Of a stretch of DNA of 64,000 nt, positions 26,786 through 35,315 are shown in pieces. Position numbers and translations under genes: made by a program. Location of the stretch: the NCBI RefSeq assembly GCF_900156655.1, contig NZ_FTOG01000009.1, positions 164,585-228,584 on the forward strand. The letters are read 5' to 3'. How positions within the stretch are numbered: the stretch's first letter is position 1; the number at the start of each line of letters is the position of its first letter. The DNA comes from Rhodobacter aestuarii (GTDB taxonomy: Bacteria; Pseudomonadota; Alphaproteobacteria; Rhodobacterales; Rhodobacteraceae). The notes under the pieces are model-generated. The model ran no database searches and had not been told where the DNA came from. It worked only from the letters and a program-made list of their open reading frames with translations.

Positions 26786-27936
26786 GCGTTCCGAGCATGA
26801 ACTGGGGCTACCCCACGCCGATCAAATTTGGCCCCGGGCGGATTGCCGAATTGGCCGAGCATTGCAAGGCCGTGGGCATGGCGAAACCGCTTTTGGTAAC
26901 CGATAAAGCGCTTTCCAGCCTGCCGATCACCGCAGGCGCGCTGGATGTGCTCGCCAAAGCGGGCCTTGGCCGCGCGATGTTTTGCGAGGTGGACCCGAAC
27001 CCGACCGAAGCCAATATGAAAGCGGGCATCGCCGTTTACAAAGCGGGCGGCCATGATGGCGTGGTCTGCTTTGGCGGCGGCTCAGCGCTCGATCTTGGCA
27101 AAATGATCGCGCTGATGGCCGATCAGCCCGAAACGCTCAGTGTTTGGGAATTGGAAGACATCGGCGATTGGTGGACCCGTGCGGATGCGTCGAAAATCGC
27201 CCCGATCATCGCGGTGCCGACCACCGCTGGCACGGGCTCGGAAGTGGGCCGCGCAGGCGTGCTGACAAATTCCGACACGCATAAGAAAAAGATCATCTTC
27301 CACCCGAAGCTGATGCCCGCAATCACCATTTGCGACCCGGAGTTGACGGTGGGCATGCCCGCCTTCATCACCGCAGGCACTGGCATGGATGCGCTGGCGC
27401 ATTGCCTTGAGGCCTATTGCTCGCCCTTCTATCACCCGATGAGCCAAGGCATCGCGCTGGAAGGCATGCGGCTGGTGTTTGAAAACCTGCCGAAAGTCTA
27501 TGCCAACCCGACTGACCTTGAGGCCCGCGCGCATATGATGAGTGCGGCGGCGATGGGCGCCGTGGCCTTCCAAAAGGGCCTTGGCGCGATCCACTCGCTG
27601 AGCCACCCCGTTGGCGCGGTTTATGGCACGCACCACGGCACAACGAACGCCTGCGTGATGCCGATGGTGCTGGATTATAACCGTTCGGCCATTGAGGAGC
27701 GGATCGAAAAAGCCGCTGCTTACTTGGGTATTTCGGGCGGGTTTGACGGGTTCCGCGCCGCGATTGTTGCGCTGCGCAAAGAGCTTTCCATCCCCGAAAC
27801 CCTCACCGACATGGGCGTGAAGGCAGAAGACCTCGATATGCTCACCGAAATGGCGCTCGAAGACCCATCTTGCGGCGGCAACCCAATCGAAATGACGCAG
27901 GAAAATACCCGCGCGCTTTTCGCCGCCTGCATGTAA
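26782..27936 (+). CDS. Iron-type (group III) alcohol dehydrogenase
   Basis: This 384-residue protein has the group III ADH signature GGGSALDLGKMIALM (about residue 97). The metal-binding part includes GTGMDALAHCLEAYCSPF with the downstream THHGTTNACVMP. These enzymes oxidise alcohols or reduce aldehydes with NAD(P) and iron. The ATG overlaps the aldehyde dehydrogenase stop by four bases, so the two are coupled. As the last gene of the operon, it could oxidise the hydroxyl of a gamma-glutamylated amino alcohol, an inference from context only. A strong terminator follows. Confidence 0.92.
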   Translation: MSVPSMNWGYPTPIKFGPGRIAELAEHCKAVGMAKPLLVTDKALSSLPITAGALDVLAKAGLGRAMFCEVDPNPTEANMKAGIAVYKAGGHDGVVCFGGGSALDLGKMIALMADQPETLSVWELEDIGDWWTRADASKIAPIIAVPTTAGTGSEVGRAGVLTNSDTHKKKIIFHPKLMPAITICDPELTVGMPAFITAGTGMDALAHCLEAYCSPFYHPMSQGIALEGMRLVFENLPKVYANPTDLEARAHMMSAAAMGAVAFQKGLGAIHSLSHPVGAVYGTHHGTTNACVMPMVLDYNRSAIEERIEKAAAYLGISGGFDGFRAAIVALRKELSIPETLTDMGVKAEDLDMLTEMALEDPSCGGNPIEMTQENTRALFAACM

Positions 27937-27954
27937 GGGCGCGAAATTGACCTC

Positions 27955-27990
27955 CCCGGCGGCGTTCACGCGCCGTCGGGTCTTTTCTTT
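27955..27990 (+). terminator. Rho-independent terminator after catabolic operon
   Basis: A 10-bp GC-rich stem (27955-27964 with 27971-27980, one G-U pair) with a six-base loop is followed by TCTTTTCTTT. It lies 19 bases after the alcohol dehydrogenase stop. Confidence 0.85.
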
Positions 27991-28095
27991 GCGGCATTCG
28001 TGCCATGGCAGGGCAAAACTGCCTTGCGGCGACGTGTTTCATCTCGTCTCTGCGGTGAAATTGGGTATAACGGCCCAAAGACTTCGGAGGAACGC

Positions 28096-30285
28096 GTGCA
28101 GTCTGCCCAACCGAACCGGTCCGCCCTGCCCCGGACCGCTATGCCTCATTCCCGCAACCGGGCCGCGCTTTTGTGCGCGTCTGCCCTTGTGTATGCCGTG
28201 TCAACCGCTGTGCCAGGGCTCGCCGATCCGATGGTCGGCGCCTCGCGCAACACCTATGGCATGCCCGGCTTGATCGACATGCCAACGGCCGAAGGGTTTA
28301 GCGATGGCACGCTTGGTGTCTCGATCACGGCGCTGGGGGGCGGCACGCTGCGCAACACGCTCACCTTCCAGATCGCCCCGCATGTGACCGGCGCGTTCCG
28401 CTATTCGCGCGTGCCCGACCTGATGCCGATCCCCGATGGCTCTGGCGGCATCTCTGGCTACAAAGAGCTTTACGACCGCTCGTTCGACATTCGCTGGCAA
28501 GTGCTTGAAGAGGGGCGCTATACGCCTGCGCTCGCCGTCGGCCTTAACGACATGGTCGGCACCAGCGTCTATTCCTCGGAATATATCGTTGCCACCAAAG
28601 GCTTTGGCAGCGCGCTGCGGGTCACGGCGGGCGTTGGCTGGGGGCGCTTGGGGAGCTTTGGCTCTATCGGCTCCACCGGCACGCGCCCGGTTTATGACTA
28701 CAATTCCAACGGCGGCGAATTCAATTCGGGCGCATGGTTCCGCGGCGATGTCGCCCCCTTCTTTGGGGTGAGCTACAAATTCAACGACCGGCTGACGCTG
28801 AAAGCGGAGTATTCCTCTGACGCTTACGTGCAAGAAACGCGGCTAAGCGACTGGGAACACCAAAGCGCTGTGAACGTGGGGCTGGATTACAAACTTGGTG
28901 CCGCGACGAACCTGCAGATGTTCTATCTGCATGGCGACAAGATCGGCTTCCAGTTCTCTTATGCGATTGACCCGAAACGGCCCGCCTATCCGACCGGGCT
29001 TGAAAGCGCGCCGCTGCCGGTGCGCCCGCGCCCGGCGCAAAGTGCCGATGTTGATGGATGGTCGGGGGCTTGGACCGCCGATCCCACTGCACAACCCGCG
29101 ATTCAGGGCGCCATCGCGCAGGCGCTGGCCAAAGACGGTCAAATCCTCGAATCGATGTCGCTGACGGCGACCCGGGCCGAGCTGCGCGTGCGCAACGAAA
29201 CCTATAACGCTGCGCCGCAAGCCGTGGGCCGTGTCGCCCGCATCGCCACCCGCGCCCTGCCCTCCTCGGTCGAGACGATCACCGTCACGCTGATGGAAAA
29301 AGGCATGGCCGTGTCGTCGGTGACCGTAACCCGCTCTGATCTGGAGCGGTTGGAAAACGGTCGATCCGGCGACATCCTGAGCGTTGCACAAATCACCGAA
29401 GCCGGGAAAGACCCTACCCAAGTGGTGACCGAAGGGCTGTTCCCGCGCTTCCAATGGTCTTTGCGGCCCTATCTGGAAGCCTCGTATTTCGACCCGGATT
29501 CGCCACTTCGTGCCGATGTCGGGCTGAGCCTGAAGGCGCGCTATGATCTAGGCAGTGGTTTTGTGCTGTCGGGCGATCTGCGGCAAACGCTGCTGGGCAA
29601 CCTTGACCAAAGTGACCGCGTCTCGACCTCGACCGCGCCGCATGTGCGCTCTGACAGTTCCGAATACCAAAAGAACGGCGATCTTGCGCTGCACCGCTTG
29701 ACCTTCGCCCACTATGGACGCCCGGCCGAGAATCTTTATTCGCGCCTGACTGTAGGCTATTTGGAGCGTATGTACGGCGGTATTTCGGGCGAATTGCTCT
29801 GGAAACCGGTCGACAACCGGCTGGCACTCGGCGTGGAGGCCAACTGGGTCACCAAGCGCGACTATGACCAACGCTTTGGCTTCCAAGATTACGATGTCGC
29901 CACCGGCCATGCCTCGGCCTATTACGATTTCGGCGGCGGCTATACTGGCGAATTGGACCTTGGCCGTTATCTCGCCAAAGATTGGGGCGCGACGATCTCG
30001 CTCGCGCGCGAATTCTCGAACGGTTGGCAGGTTGGTGCTTTTGCGACGGTGACCGATATGTCTTCGGCAGATTTCGGCGAAGGCTCGTTTGACAAAGGTA
30101 TCCGCATCACCGCACCGATTGCTTGGCTCTCGGGCAAACCCTCGCGCGCGTCGATGAGTACCGTCCTGCGCCCGCTGCAACGCGATGGCGGCGCCCGTCT
30201 GGATGTTGACGGACGTTTGTACGAAACGGTGCGCAGCGACCATATGGGGGCGCTTTACGAGAACTGGGGGAGGTTCTGGCGGTGA
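28096..30285 (+). CDS. YjbH-domain outer-membrane protein, exopolysaccharide-associated
   Basis: This 729-residue protein is of the YjbH (DUF940) family. A signal region ends near VPGLADPM, and the mature protein opens with GMPGLIDMPTAEGFSDGTLG, the typical YjbH start. Long beta-strand-rich segments follow (YYDFGGGYTGELDLGRYLAKDWG) and a short C-terminal tail. YjbH/GfcD proteins form outer-membrane barrels used in polysaccharide export or secretion. I take the GTG at 28096 because GGAGG lies five bases before it. An ATG at 28141 is an alternative. The following lipoprotein start overlaps its stop by four bases. Confidence 0.85.
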   Translation: MQSAQPNRSALPRTAMPHSRNRAALLCASALVYAVSTAVPGLADPMVGASRNTYGMPGLIDMPTAEGFSDGTLGVSITALGGGTLRNTLTFQIAPHVTGAFRYSRVPDLMPIPDGSGGISGYKELYDRSFDIRWQVLEEGRYTPALAVGLNDMVGTSVYSSEYIVATKGFGSALRVTAGVGWGRLGSFGSIGSTGTRPVYDYNSNGGEFNSGAWFRGDVAPFFGVSYKFNDRLTLKAEYSSDAYVQETRLSDWEHQSAVNVGLDYKLGAATNLQMFYLHGDKIGFQFSYAIDPKRPAYPTGLESAPLPVRPRPAQSADVDGWSGAWTADPTAQPAIQGAIAQALAKDGQILESMSLTATRAELRVRNETYNAAPQAVGRVARIATRALPSSVETITVTLMEKGMAVSSVTVTRSDLERLENGRSGDILSVAQITEAGKDPTQVVTEGLFPRFQWSLRPYLEASYFDPDSPLRADVGLSLKARYDLGSGFVLSGDLRQTLLGNLDQSDRVSTSTAPHVRSDSSEYQKNGDLALHRLTFAHYGRPAENLYSRLTVGYLERMYGGISGELLWKPVDNRLALGVEANWVTKRDYDQRFGFQDYDVATGHASAYYDFGGGYTGELDLGRYLAKDWGATISLAREFSNGWQVGAFATVTDMSSADFGEGSFDKGIRITAPIAWLSGKPSRASMSTVLRPLQRDGGARLDVDGRLYETVRSDHMGALYENWGRFWR

Positions 30286-30995
30286 GCACGATGATGCGCA
30301 AATGGCGCCTCGGCGCGCTTGCAATGGCCGTTTTGGTGGCGGCTGGCTGTAGCCATGACAGTGCCCGCGAAGACCGCCAAGGCGGTCTCTTTCGCGCGAT
30401 GACCGCCGATTTGAAGGGCAAGGTTGCCGCGCGGCGCGCAAAATCTGAAGGCGTGACCGCCCCTGATCCAGAGGCCATGGCGCGCGAGGCGCTGGCGCTC
30501 AACCAAGGGCCGCTGCTCTTTTCAACCCGCGAAAATGCCGGAACCGGGCCCGCTGTTTTGGGCATGATCGGTGAAAACGGCCCAATGCGCACCTATGCCA
30601 CGCCGCAAATGCAGACCCTGATGCTGCGCAACGGGTTGGTCGTCGGCACGCGTGGCTTGGGGCATGATATGATGTCCGCCGAGGTGGACGAGGTCGCCAC
30701 GCTGATCCATGCGCGCCGCGCCGGGACGGGCGCACGCGTGATCCGCCTGCTTGACGGGCTGGGCACTGAACGCCCGCTTCCGCTCACCTGCACGGTGGCA
30801 CCGGCCCAAACCGGTGCGAAATACAGCTTCGCCGGGCGCGACTGGAACGGCACGGTGATGGCCGAGCATTGCACCGGGCAAGGGTTTGACTTCACCAACA
30901 GCTACCTTGTCACCAGCAGCGGGCAGATCGCCACCTCACGCCAATGGGTGACCCCGGAGCTGGGCTATTTCACGCTGCAAGTGCTGCGCCCCTAA
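30282..30995 (+). CDS. YjbF/GfcB-type lipoprotein
   Basis: This 237-residue lipoprotein has a lipobox (AMAVLVAAGC, Cys near residue 23). The body contains NGPMRTYATPQMQTLMLRNG and TRGLGHDMMSAEVDE, characteristic of GfcB/YjbF, a partner of YjbH. The last part (PLTCTVAP, EHCTGQGF) has two Cys that may form a disulfide. A GTG start overlaps the YjbH stop. It acts at the outer membrane in capsule or exopolysaccharide assembly. A strong terminator follows. Confidence 0.85.
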   Translation: MSTMMRKWRLGALAMAVLVAAGCSHDSAREDRQGGLFRAMTADLKGKVAARRAKSEGVTAPDPEAMAREALALNQGPLLFSTRENAGTGPAVLGMIGENGPMRTYATPQMQTLMLRNGLVVGTRGLGHDMMSAEVDEVATLIHARRAGTGARVIRLLDGLGTERPLPLTCTVAPAQTGAKYSFAGRDWNGTVMAEHCTGQGFDFTNSYLVTSSGQIATSRQWVTPELGYFTLQVLRP

Positions 30996-31024
30996 CTCGG
31001 CCCGACAGTCGCGAAACCTATTAG

Positions 31025-31055
31025 AAAGGCCGGAGCATCACTGCTCCGGCCTTTT
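31025..31055 (+). terminator. Rho-independent terminator after yjbF-like gene
   Basis: AAAGGCCGGAGCA (31025-31037) and TGCTCCGGCCTTT (31042-31054) form a perfect 13-bp stem with a TCAC loop and a final T. Confidence 0.9.
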
Positions 31056-31139
31056 CGGTTGGTACGCGTTACAAAGCGCCCCTCATGCGAGCGCGGCTGG
31101 TGGCCATTCTGACCGAAGCCCTGAACGTCTTTCTGACCG

Positions 31140-31361
31140 TCAGTTGGTGGTGCCGGTGGCCGAAGTCCCGCCTGCTTCCGACATGGCCGAGGCCACAACA
31201 GTCGCCACAGTCGTGGTGCTGGACGAAGCAGAGAGCGCGCTGATCACCATGCCATTGGGGGCGGTCGGCGCGAGAGCGGAAATGATCGGAAGGACCGGTT
31301 GCGCCGAGACCGAAGCAACCGAAAGCATGAGAGCGACCACAGGAAGGAAGATCTTTTGCAT
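31140..31361 (-). CDS. Small secreted Ser/Thr/Ala-rich protein, YjbE-like position
   Basis: This 73-residue protein begins with a signal peptide (MQKIFLPVVALMLSVASVSA). The mature part is dominated by Ala, Ser, Thr and Val (ALSASSSTTTVATVVASAM) and lacks Cys and aromatic residues. Enterobacterial yjbE is a similarly small secreted protein in an operon with yjbFGH. The composition is alike, but the gene here lies on the opposite strand, so homology is only suggested. It may be a matrix or surface peptide. Confidence 0.5.
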   Translation of the reverse strand: MQKIFLPVVALMLSVASVSAQPVLPIISALAPTAPNGMVISALSASSSTTTVATVVASAMSEAGGTSATGTTN

Positions 31362-31550
31362 TTACGTTTCATCCTGGCGTTAGGGTTTCGATAACCAATG
31401 GATACACGATTCCCCCCCAAATTCGAAGCAAAGGCTGCTGAATCGGGCCAGCAAAGTAAACACGTGGTTAAAATGCGGAGAGTTTGTGGCGTAACCGTGG
31501 CAAAGGCTTAAGGAAACCTAAACCGATGCCCCGCCAAGCGCGTAAGCAAA

Positions 31551-31579
31551 AAGCCGGAAAGCTTGCGCTTTCCGGCCTT
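31551..31579 (-). terminator. Terminator of the 61-residue microprotein gene
   Basis: GCCGGAAAGC and GCTTTCCGGC form a perfect 10-bp stem around TTGC. On the minus strand it is followed by TTTTT, 37 bases beyond the stop codon at 31616. Confidence 0.85.
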
Positions 31580-31615
31580 CTCGTGGTCCGAAGACCGCGA
31601 AATTCGGTGTCGAAC

Positions 31616-31801
31616 TTAGTTCGACGAAGCCGCAACGGCGACGCCGACGAGCAGCAGCACCGGGATCAGGATGCCGGCGTTCGAGGACGACGACTCGGCG
31701 ACGACCGGGGTCGCGTCGACGACCGGGGCGGTGTAGCCGCCGGCGAAAGCGGTGGAAGCCGAAAGGCTGGCAACCAGGGCGATGGTAGCGATCTTTTTCA
31801 T
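31616..31801 (-). CDS. Small secreted or membrane-anchored microprotein
   Basis: This 61-residue protein has a canonical signal peptide (MKKIATIALVASLSASTAFA) followed by GGYTAPVVDATPVVAESSSS and a C-terminal hydrophobic stretch (AGILIPVLLLVGVAVAA). The gene has its own upstream region and a good terminator, and the composition is unlike random frames, so it is probably expressed. The C-terminal stretch could anchor it in the membrane. It resembles short conserved Rhodobacterales proteins of unknown role. The function is not supported by sequence. Confidence 0.68.
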   Translation of the reverse strand: MKKIATIALVASLSASTAFAGGYTAPVVDATPVVAESSSSNAGILIPVLLLVGVAVAASSN

Positions 31802-32081
31802 TTTAAATCTCCGTCATTGCTGTAGAGAGCCGCCAAGCCCGGCAGCATCACGGCGAGAAAAGCACAAGCGTTGGGAATTGCAAAGGGTAAATCGCGGGCC
31901 CTTTCACGTGGCGTAAAGGAAGTGTTGCGGTTTTGCACGCATCTGCAGAAAATCCCCCGAAAACCCATGATAAAAGGGCTTGAAGCGGCCCTTCTTGCAC
32001 CCGCAGGACGCGAAAAATGAGCGCTCGAGGAAAAGCTTTGATGCGTCAGAGATGGTGCAAGAGGTCGGTGTGAGGCGCCAC

Positions 32082-32867
32082 TCAACCGCGCCGCTTCACA
32101 CCCAAGCTCAGCACAAAGATCAGCGCCGCAACAACGACGATGGACGGGCCTGCTGGCGTGTCGAAATTGAGCGAGGCCTGTAGCCCGCCCAGAACCGAGG
32201 TGGCTCCAATCGCCGTCGCCGCGAGCGCCATCGACTCGGGGCCGCGCGCAAGTTGGCGTGCGGCGGCCGCCGGAATGATCAAAAGTGCCGCGATCAACAG
32301 CGCGCCTACGATCTTGATCGCCACCGCCACCGTCAGCGCCAAGGCCAAGGTCAGCACCAACCGCGCGCGCAGCGGATCTTGCCCCGAGGCTTGGGCGAGT
32401 TCTTCGTTCACTGTGGCGGTCAAAAGCTCCTGCCAGCGCCAGATCAAAAGCACCGCAACCACGGCAGAGCCGCCCCAAACGACGGCCAAATCGGTGCGGC
32501 TCACGGCCAAAATATCTCCAAACAGAAACGCCGTCAGATCGACCCGCAGCCCCGAAATGAACGATGCCGCGACAAGGCCAAAGGCCAGCGCCGCATGGGC
32601 GAGCACGCCCAAGACCGTATCCATCGCATGCCCGCGCCCGGACAGCGCCGCCACGGTCAGCGCCATTGCAAGCGCGACAACCAGTGTGCCCGCATAAAGT
32701 GGCAGCCCAAACCCAAAGGCCAGTGCTACCCCTAAAATCGCGGCATGCGAGGTGGCATCCCCGAAATAGGCCATACGCCGCCAGACCACGAAAGAGCCGA
32801 GCGGCCCGGTGGCAAGCGTCAGGCCAATGCCCGCCAGCGCGGCACGGATCAGAAAATCGTCAAGCAT
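32082..32867 (-). CDS. znuB: Zinc ABC transporter permease
   Basis: This 261-residue permease of the ABC-3 (metal) family has about seven to eight membrane helices. It begins MLDDFLIRAALAGIGLTLAT, and typical features include GDATSHAAILGVALAFG and a cytoplasmic loop near VNEELAQASGQDP. The partner proteins and regulator lie beside it. The ATG at 32867 is chosen because the upstream extension is the His-rich ZnuC tail in another frame. It imports Zn2+ across the inner membrane. Confidence 0.93.
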   Translation of the reverse strand: MLDDFLIRAALAGIGLTLATGPLGSFVVWRRMAYFGDATSHAAILGVALAFGFGLPLYAGTLVVALAMALTVAALSGRGHAMDTVLGVLAHAALAFGLVAASFISGLRVDLTAFLFGDILAVSRTDLAVVWGGSAVVAVLLIWRWQELLTATVNEELAQASGQDPLRARLVLTLALALTVAVAIKIVGALLIAALLIIPAAAARQLARGPESMALAATAIGATSVLGGLQASLNFDTPAGPSIVVVAALIFVLSLGVKRRG

Positions 32868-33681
32868 GGTCGTGGGTGCATCCTGCGGCGTGATGGTGGC
32901 CGTGGCTGTGGGGCTCATGCGGATGGGCAACATGGGGCGCGCCATGGTCATGGCCATGCCCCTCGTCTTCCTCATGATCATGGTCGTGCATATGGCGGTA
33001 AAGCGCGAAGGCGCCCCCGGTGCCAAGGCCAAAAAGCGCGCGATATTCCGGCGCGGCAGAAACGACCTTGGGCGTGCCTTGGCAGCAGACATGGCCATTG
33101 AGGCAAATCACCCGATCAGAGGCAGACATCACCACATGCAGATCATGGCTGACCATCAGCACCGCGACACCCATTTCCGCGCGGACCTCTTCAATCAGTC
33201 GGTAAAAGCCCGCCGTGCCGGGCTGGTCGAGCCCCTGCGTTGGCTCATCCAAGATCAAAATATCGGGGTTTGCCAAAAGCGCGCGCGCCACCAGCACGCG
33301 CTGCAATTGCCCCCCCGAAAGTCGCGCCAATTGCCTTGGGCCAAGCCCCGGCACACCGGTGCGCGCCAAAGCCGCCTCGGCCTGCGCATCGCTCACCCGG
33401 CGCGGCAAAGACAGGAAACGCCGCACCGTCATCGGCAGGCCGGCATCAATATGCAGCTTTTGCGGCACATAGCCGATTACCAGCCCCGGCGCGCGCGTGA
33501 CCGCCCCCGTCGCGGCGGCTTCAAGGCCAATCAAGGCCCTGATCAAGGTGGATTTGCCCGAGCCATTCGGGCCAACAACGGTAACGATTTCGCCGCGCTC
33601 AATCGCAAACTGAACTCCGCCCAGCACCGTCGCCTCGCCATGGCGCACTGACAGGTTCTCGGCGGCAATCAACGCACTCAT
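32860..33681 (-). CDS. znuC: Zinc ABC transporter ATP-binding protein, His-rich C-terminus
   Basis: This 273-residue ATPase has Walker A GPNGSGKST (about 37-45), signature LSGGQLQR and Walker B LILDEPTQ. Its last 45 residues (from about 230) are very rich in His, Asp and Glu (HDHDHEE, GHGHDHG, HSHGHHH), likely a zinc-buffering or sensing tail. The stop overlaps znuB by 8 bases and the start overlaps zur. The ATG at 33681 is chosen because a longer start at 33717 overlaps zur further and adds no domain. Confidence 0.94.
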   Translation of the reverse strand: MSALIAAENLSVRHGEATVLGGVQFAIERGEIVTVVGPNGSGKSTLIRALIGLEAAATGAVTRAPGLVIGYVPQKLHIDAGLPMTVRRFLSLPRRVSDAQAEAALARTGVPGLGPRQLARLSGGQLQRVLVARALLANPDILILDEPTQGLDQPGTAGFYRLIEEVRAEMGVAVLMVSHDLHVVMSASDRVICLNGHVCCQGTPKVVSAAPEYRALFGLGTGGAFALYRHMHDHDHEEDEGHGHDHGAPHVAHPHEPHSHGHHHAAGCTHDHA

Positions 33682-34187
33682 GCGGAAGCCTCCGCCTTGG
33701 CGCGGCAATCTGGGCAAAGACCCAGCGCCTCAAAACTTGCACGCTCTACGGTGAACGCAAGCTCCCCGGCAACCAGATCAAGCGCTTGGCGCAGCGGGGC
33801 CGCCTCGGCTTCCACCACGGTGTCGCACTCCCGGCAGATCAAGAACACCGGCGCATGCGCCTCGCCCGGATGCATACAGGCCGCAAAGGCATTGAGCCGC
33901 TGCACCCGATGCGCCAGCCCCGCCTCGACCAGAAATTCCAACGCGCGATAAGCGACGGGCGGCTGATTGCCAAAGCCCTCCGCCGCAAGACGATCCAGCA
34001 CCTCATAGGCGCCCATCGCCCGATGCGCCTCCAGCAATATCTCCAGCACCCGCTTGCGCACGGGCGTAAACCGCAGCCCCCGCCGCTCGGCTTCAGCCGC
34101 CGCGCGCTCAAGCACGGCCCCCGCGCAATGCGCATGGTCATGCTGGCCGAAGGCGCAGCCCGGATCGGTAGGGGTATCGTGAGGCAT
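33678..34187 (-). CDS. zur: Zinc uptake regulator, Fur family
   Basis: This 169-residue Fur-type repressor has an N-terminal winged helix (LRFTPVRKRVLEILLEAHRAMGAYEVLDRL) and a C-terminal dimerisation domain with the CxxC pairs CREC and CPDC that hold structural zinc. Its position between znuC and a divergent znuA, together with the DNA palindrome in between, identifies it as Zur, not Fur. With zinc bound, it would repress the uptake genes. It is the first gene of the zur-znuC-znuB operon. Confidence 0.93.
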   Translation of the reverse strand: MPHDTPTDPGCAFGQHDHAHCAGAVLERAAAEAERRGLRFTPVRKRVLEILLEAHRAMGAYEVLDRLAAEGFGNQPPVAYRALEFLVEAGLAHRVQRLNAFAACMHPGEAHAPVFLICRECDTVVEAEAAPLRQALDLVAGELAFTVERASFEALGLCPDCRAKAEASA

Positions 34188-34213
34188 GTTACTTTATCAC
34201 ATTTCTCTTGACC

Positions 34214-34228
34214 TGTTACGGTATAACA
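34214..34228. promoter_or_regulatory. Zur-box-like palindrome between zur and znuA
   Basis: TGTTACGGTATAACA has TGTTA and TAACA arms around a five-base centre, close to alphaproteobacterial Zur boxes, which have AT-rich GTTATANNATAAC-like cores. It lies 27 bases before zur and 55 before znuA, so it can control both directions. A weaker similar string (TGTTACTTTATCACA, 34187-34201) overlaps the zur start. Confidence 0.65.
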
Positions 34229-34282
34229 TAGATAACCCGCAACCGACCCGCAAGTTCCCCCTCACCTTCCTCTGAGGTTTCG

Positions 34283-35251
34283 ATGAAGAAGACACTGATC
34301 CCCGCGCTCGCGCTTTTGCCCCTGCCCGCTTTGGCCGATGTGCCGAATGTGGTGACAGATATCCCCGCCGTGCATTCGCTCACCGCGCAAGTGATGGGCG
34401 ATCTGGGCAGCCCCGCCGTTTTGCTCGAACAGGGCGGCAATGCGCATAACTACCAGATGAAGCCGAGCCAAGCAGCCGCCCTGCAAAACGCGGATCTGGT
34501 GATCTGGCTCGGGCCGGAAATGACCCCGTGGCTGGAACGCGCCATTGACGGTGTCAGCTTGAAAGGTGCGCAACTCGAATTGCTTGATGCCCCTGGCACG
34601 CATCTGCAAGATTTTGACGGCCATGCCCATATGCACGCCCCCGCCGAAGAAGCGCAGGATCACGAAGCCCATGAAGAAGACCATGATGAGCATGGCGAAG
34701 CAGATCACGACGATCATGACCATGTACACGAAGGGCTGGACCCCCATGCCTGGCTGACGCCCGAAAACGCCGAAACTTGGCTGGGCGTGATTGCCCAAGA
34801 GCTTTCGGCAGCCGATCCGGAACATGCCGCGATCTATGCCGCCAATGCCGCCACCGCGCAGGAAGCCCTGCGCGCCCTAGACGCACAAATCACCGCCGAA
34901 CTGGCCCCGGTTGCGCAGAAACCCTTTGTCACCTTCCACGCGGCCTATGGCTATTTTGCGAGCCATTACGGGCTGAACGTGGCCGGCGCGGTCAATCTGG
35001 GCGATGCAACCGCGCCGGGCGCCGCGCATTTGGCCGAATTGCGCGACCAATTCGCGGCCCAACACATTGTTTGTGCTTTCCCCGAAGCGCAGCATGACCC
35101 GAAGCAAATTGATGCTCTGCTCGAGGGCACCTCGGTTAAGCGCGGCGGCACGCTCGATCCCTCTGGTTCCGCCCTGCCCTATGGCCCCGAGCTTTACGCC
35201 GCGCTGATGACCGGCTTGGCCGACACATTGCGCGATTGCCTTTCCGAATAA
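34283..35251 (+). CDS. znuA: Periplasmic zinc-binding protein
   Basis: This 322-residue binding protein has a short signal (MKKTLIPALALLPLPALA) and a metal-binding cluster A-I fold. An internal His/Asp/Glu-rich loop spans about residues 112-152, with three or more HD/HE blocks. Zn-coordinating positions appear in NAHNYQMKPSQ and DPHAWLTPENAE. The cognate ZnuBC genes are divergent. Such loops bind several zinc ions and pass them to the main site. The gene is monocistronic or shares transcription with the mutarotase. Confidence 0.92.
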   Translation: MKKTLIPALALLPLPALADVPNVVTDIPAVHSLTAQVMGDLGSPAVLLEQGGNAHNYQMKPSQAAALQNADLVIWLGPEMTPWLERAIDGVSLKGAQLELLDAPGTHLQDFDGHAHMHAPAEEAQDHEAHEEDHDEHGEADHDDHDHVHEGLDPHAWLTPENAETWLGVIAQELSAADPEHAAIYAANAATAQEALRALDAQITAELAPVAQKPFVTFHAAYGYFASHYGLNVAGAVNLGDATAPGAAHLAELRDQFAAQHIVCAFPEAQHDPKQIDALLEGTSVKRGGTLDPSGSALPYGPELYAALMTGLADTLRDCLSE

Positions 35252-35264
35252 GGTCTTACGCACT

Positions 35265-35307
35265 CTTGTTCGTCCGGGGCATTCGTGAAACGCTCCGGGC
35301 GAACAAG
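35265..35307 (+). repeat. Long hairpin between znuA and mutarotase genes
   Basis: CTTGTTCGTCCGG (35265-35277) and CCGGGCGAACAAG (35295-35307) form a 13-bp stem with one G-U pair and a 17-base loop. The right arm abuts the GGGGG ribosome-binding site of the following gene. It lacks a T-run, so it may be either a weak terminator or a translation-affecting structure. Confidence 0.65.
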
Positions 35308-35315
35308 GGGGCGCC

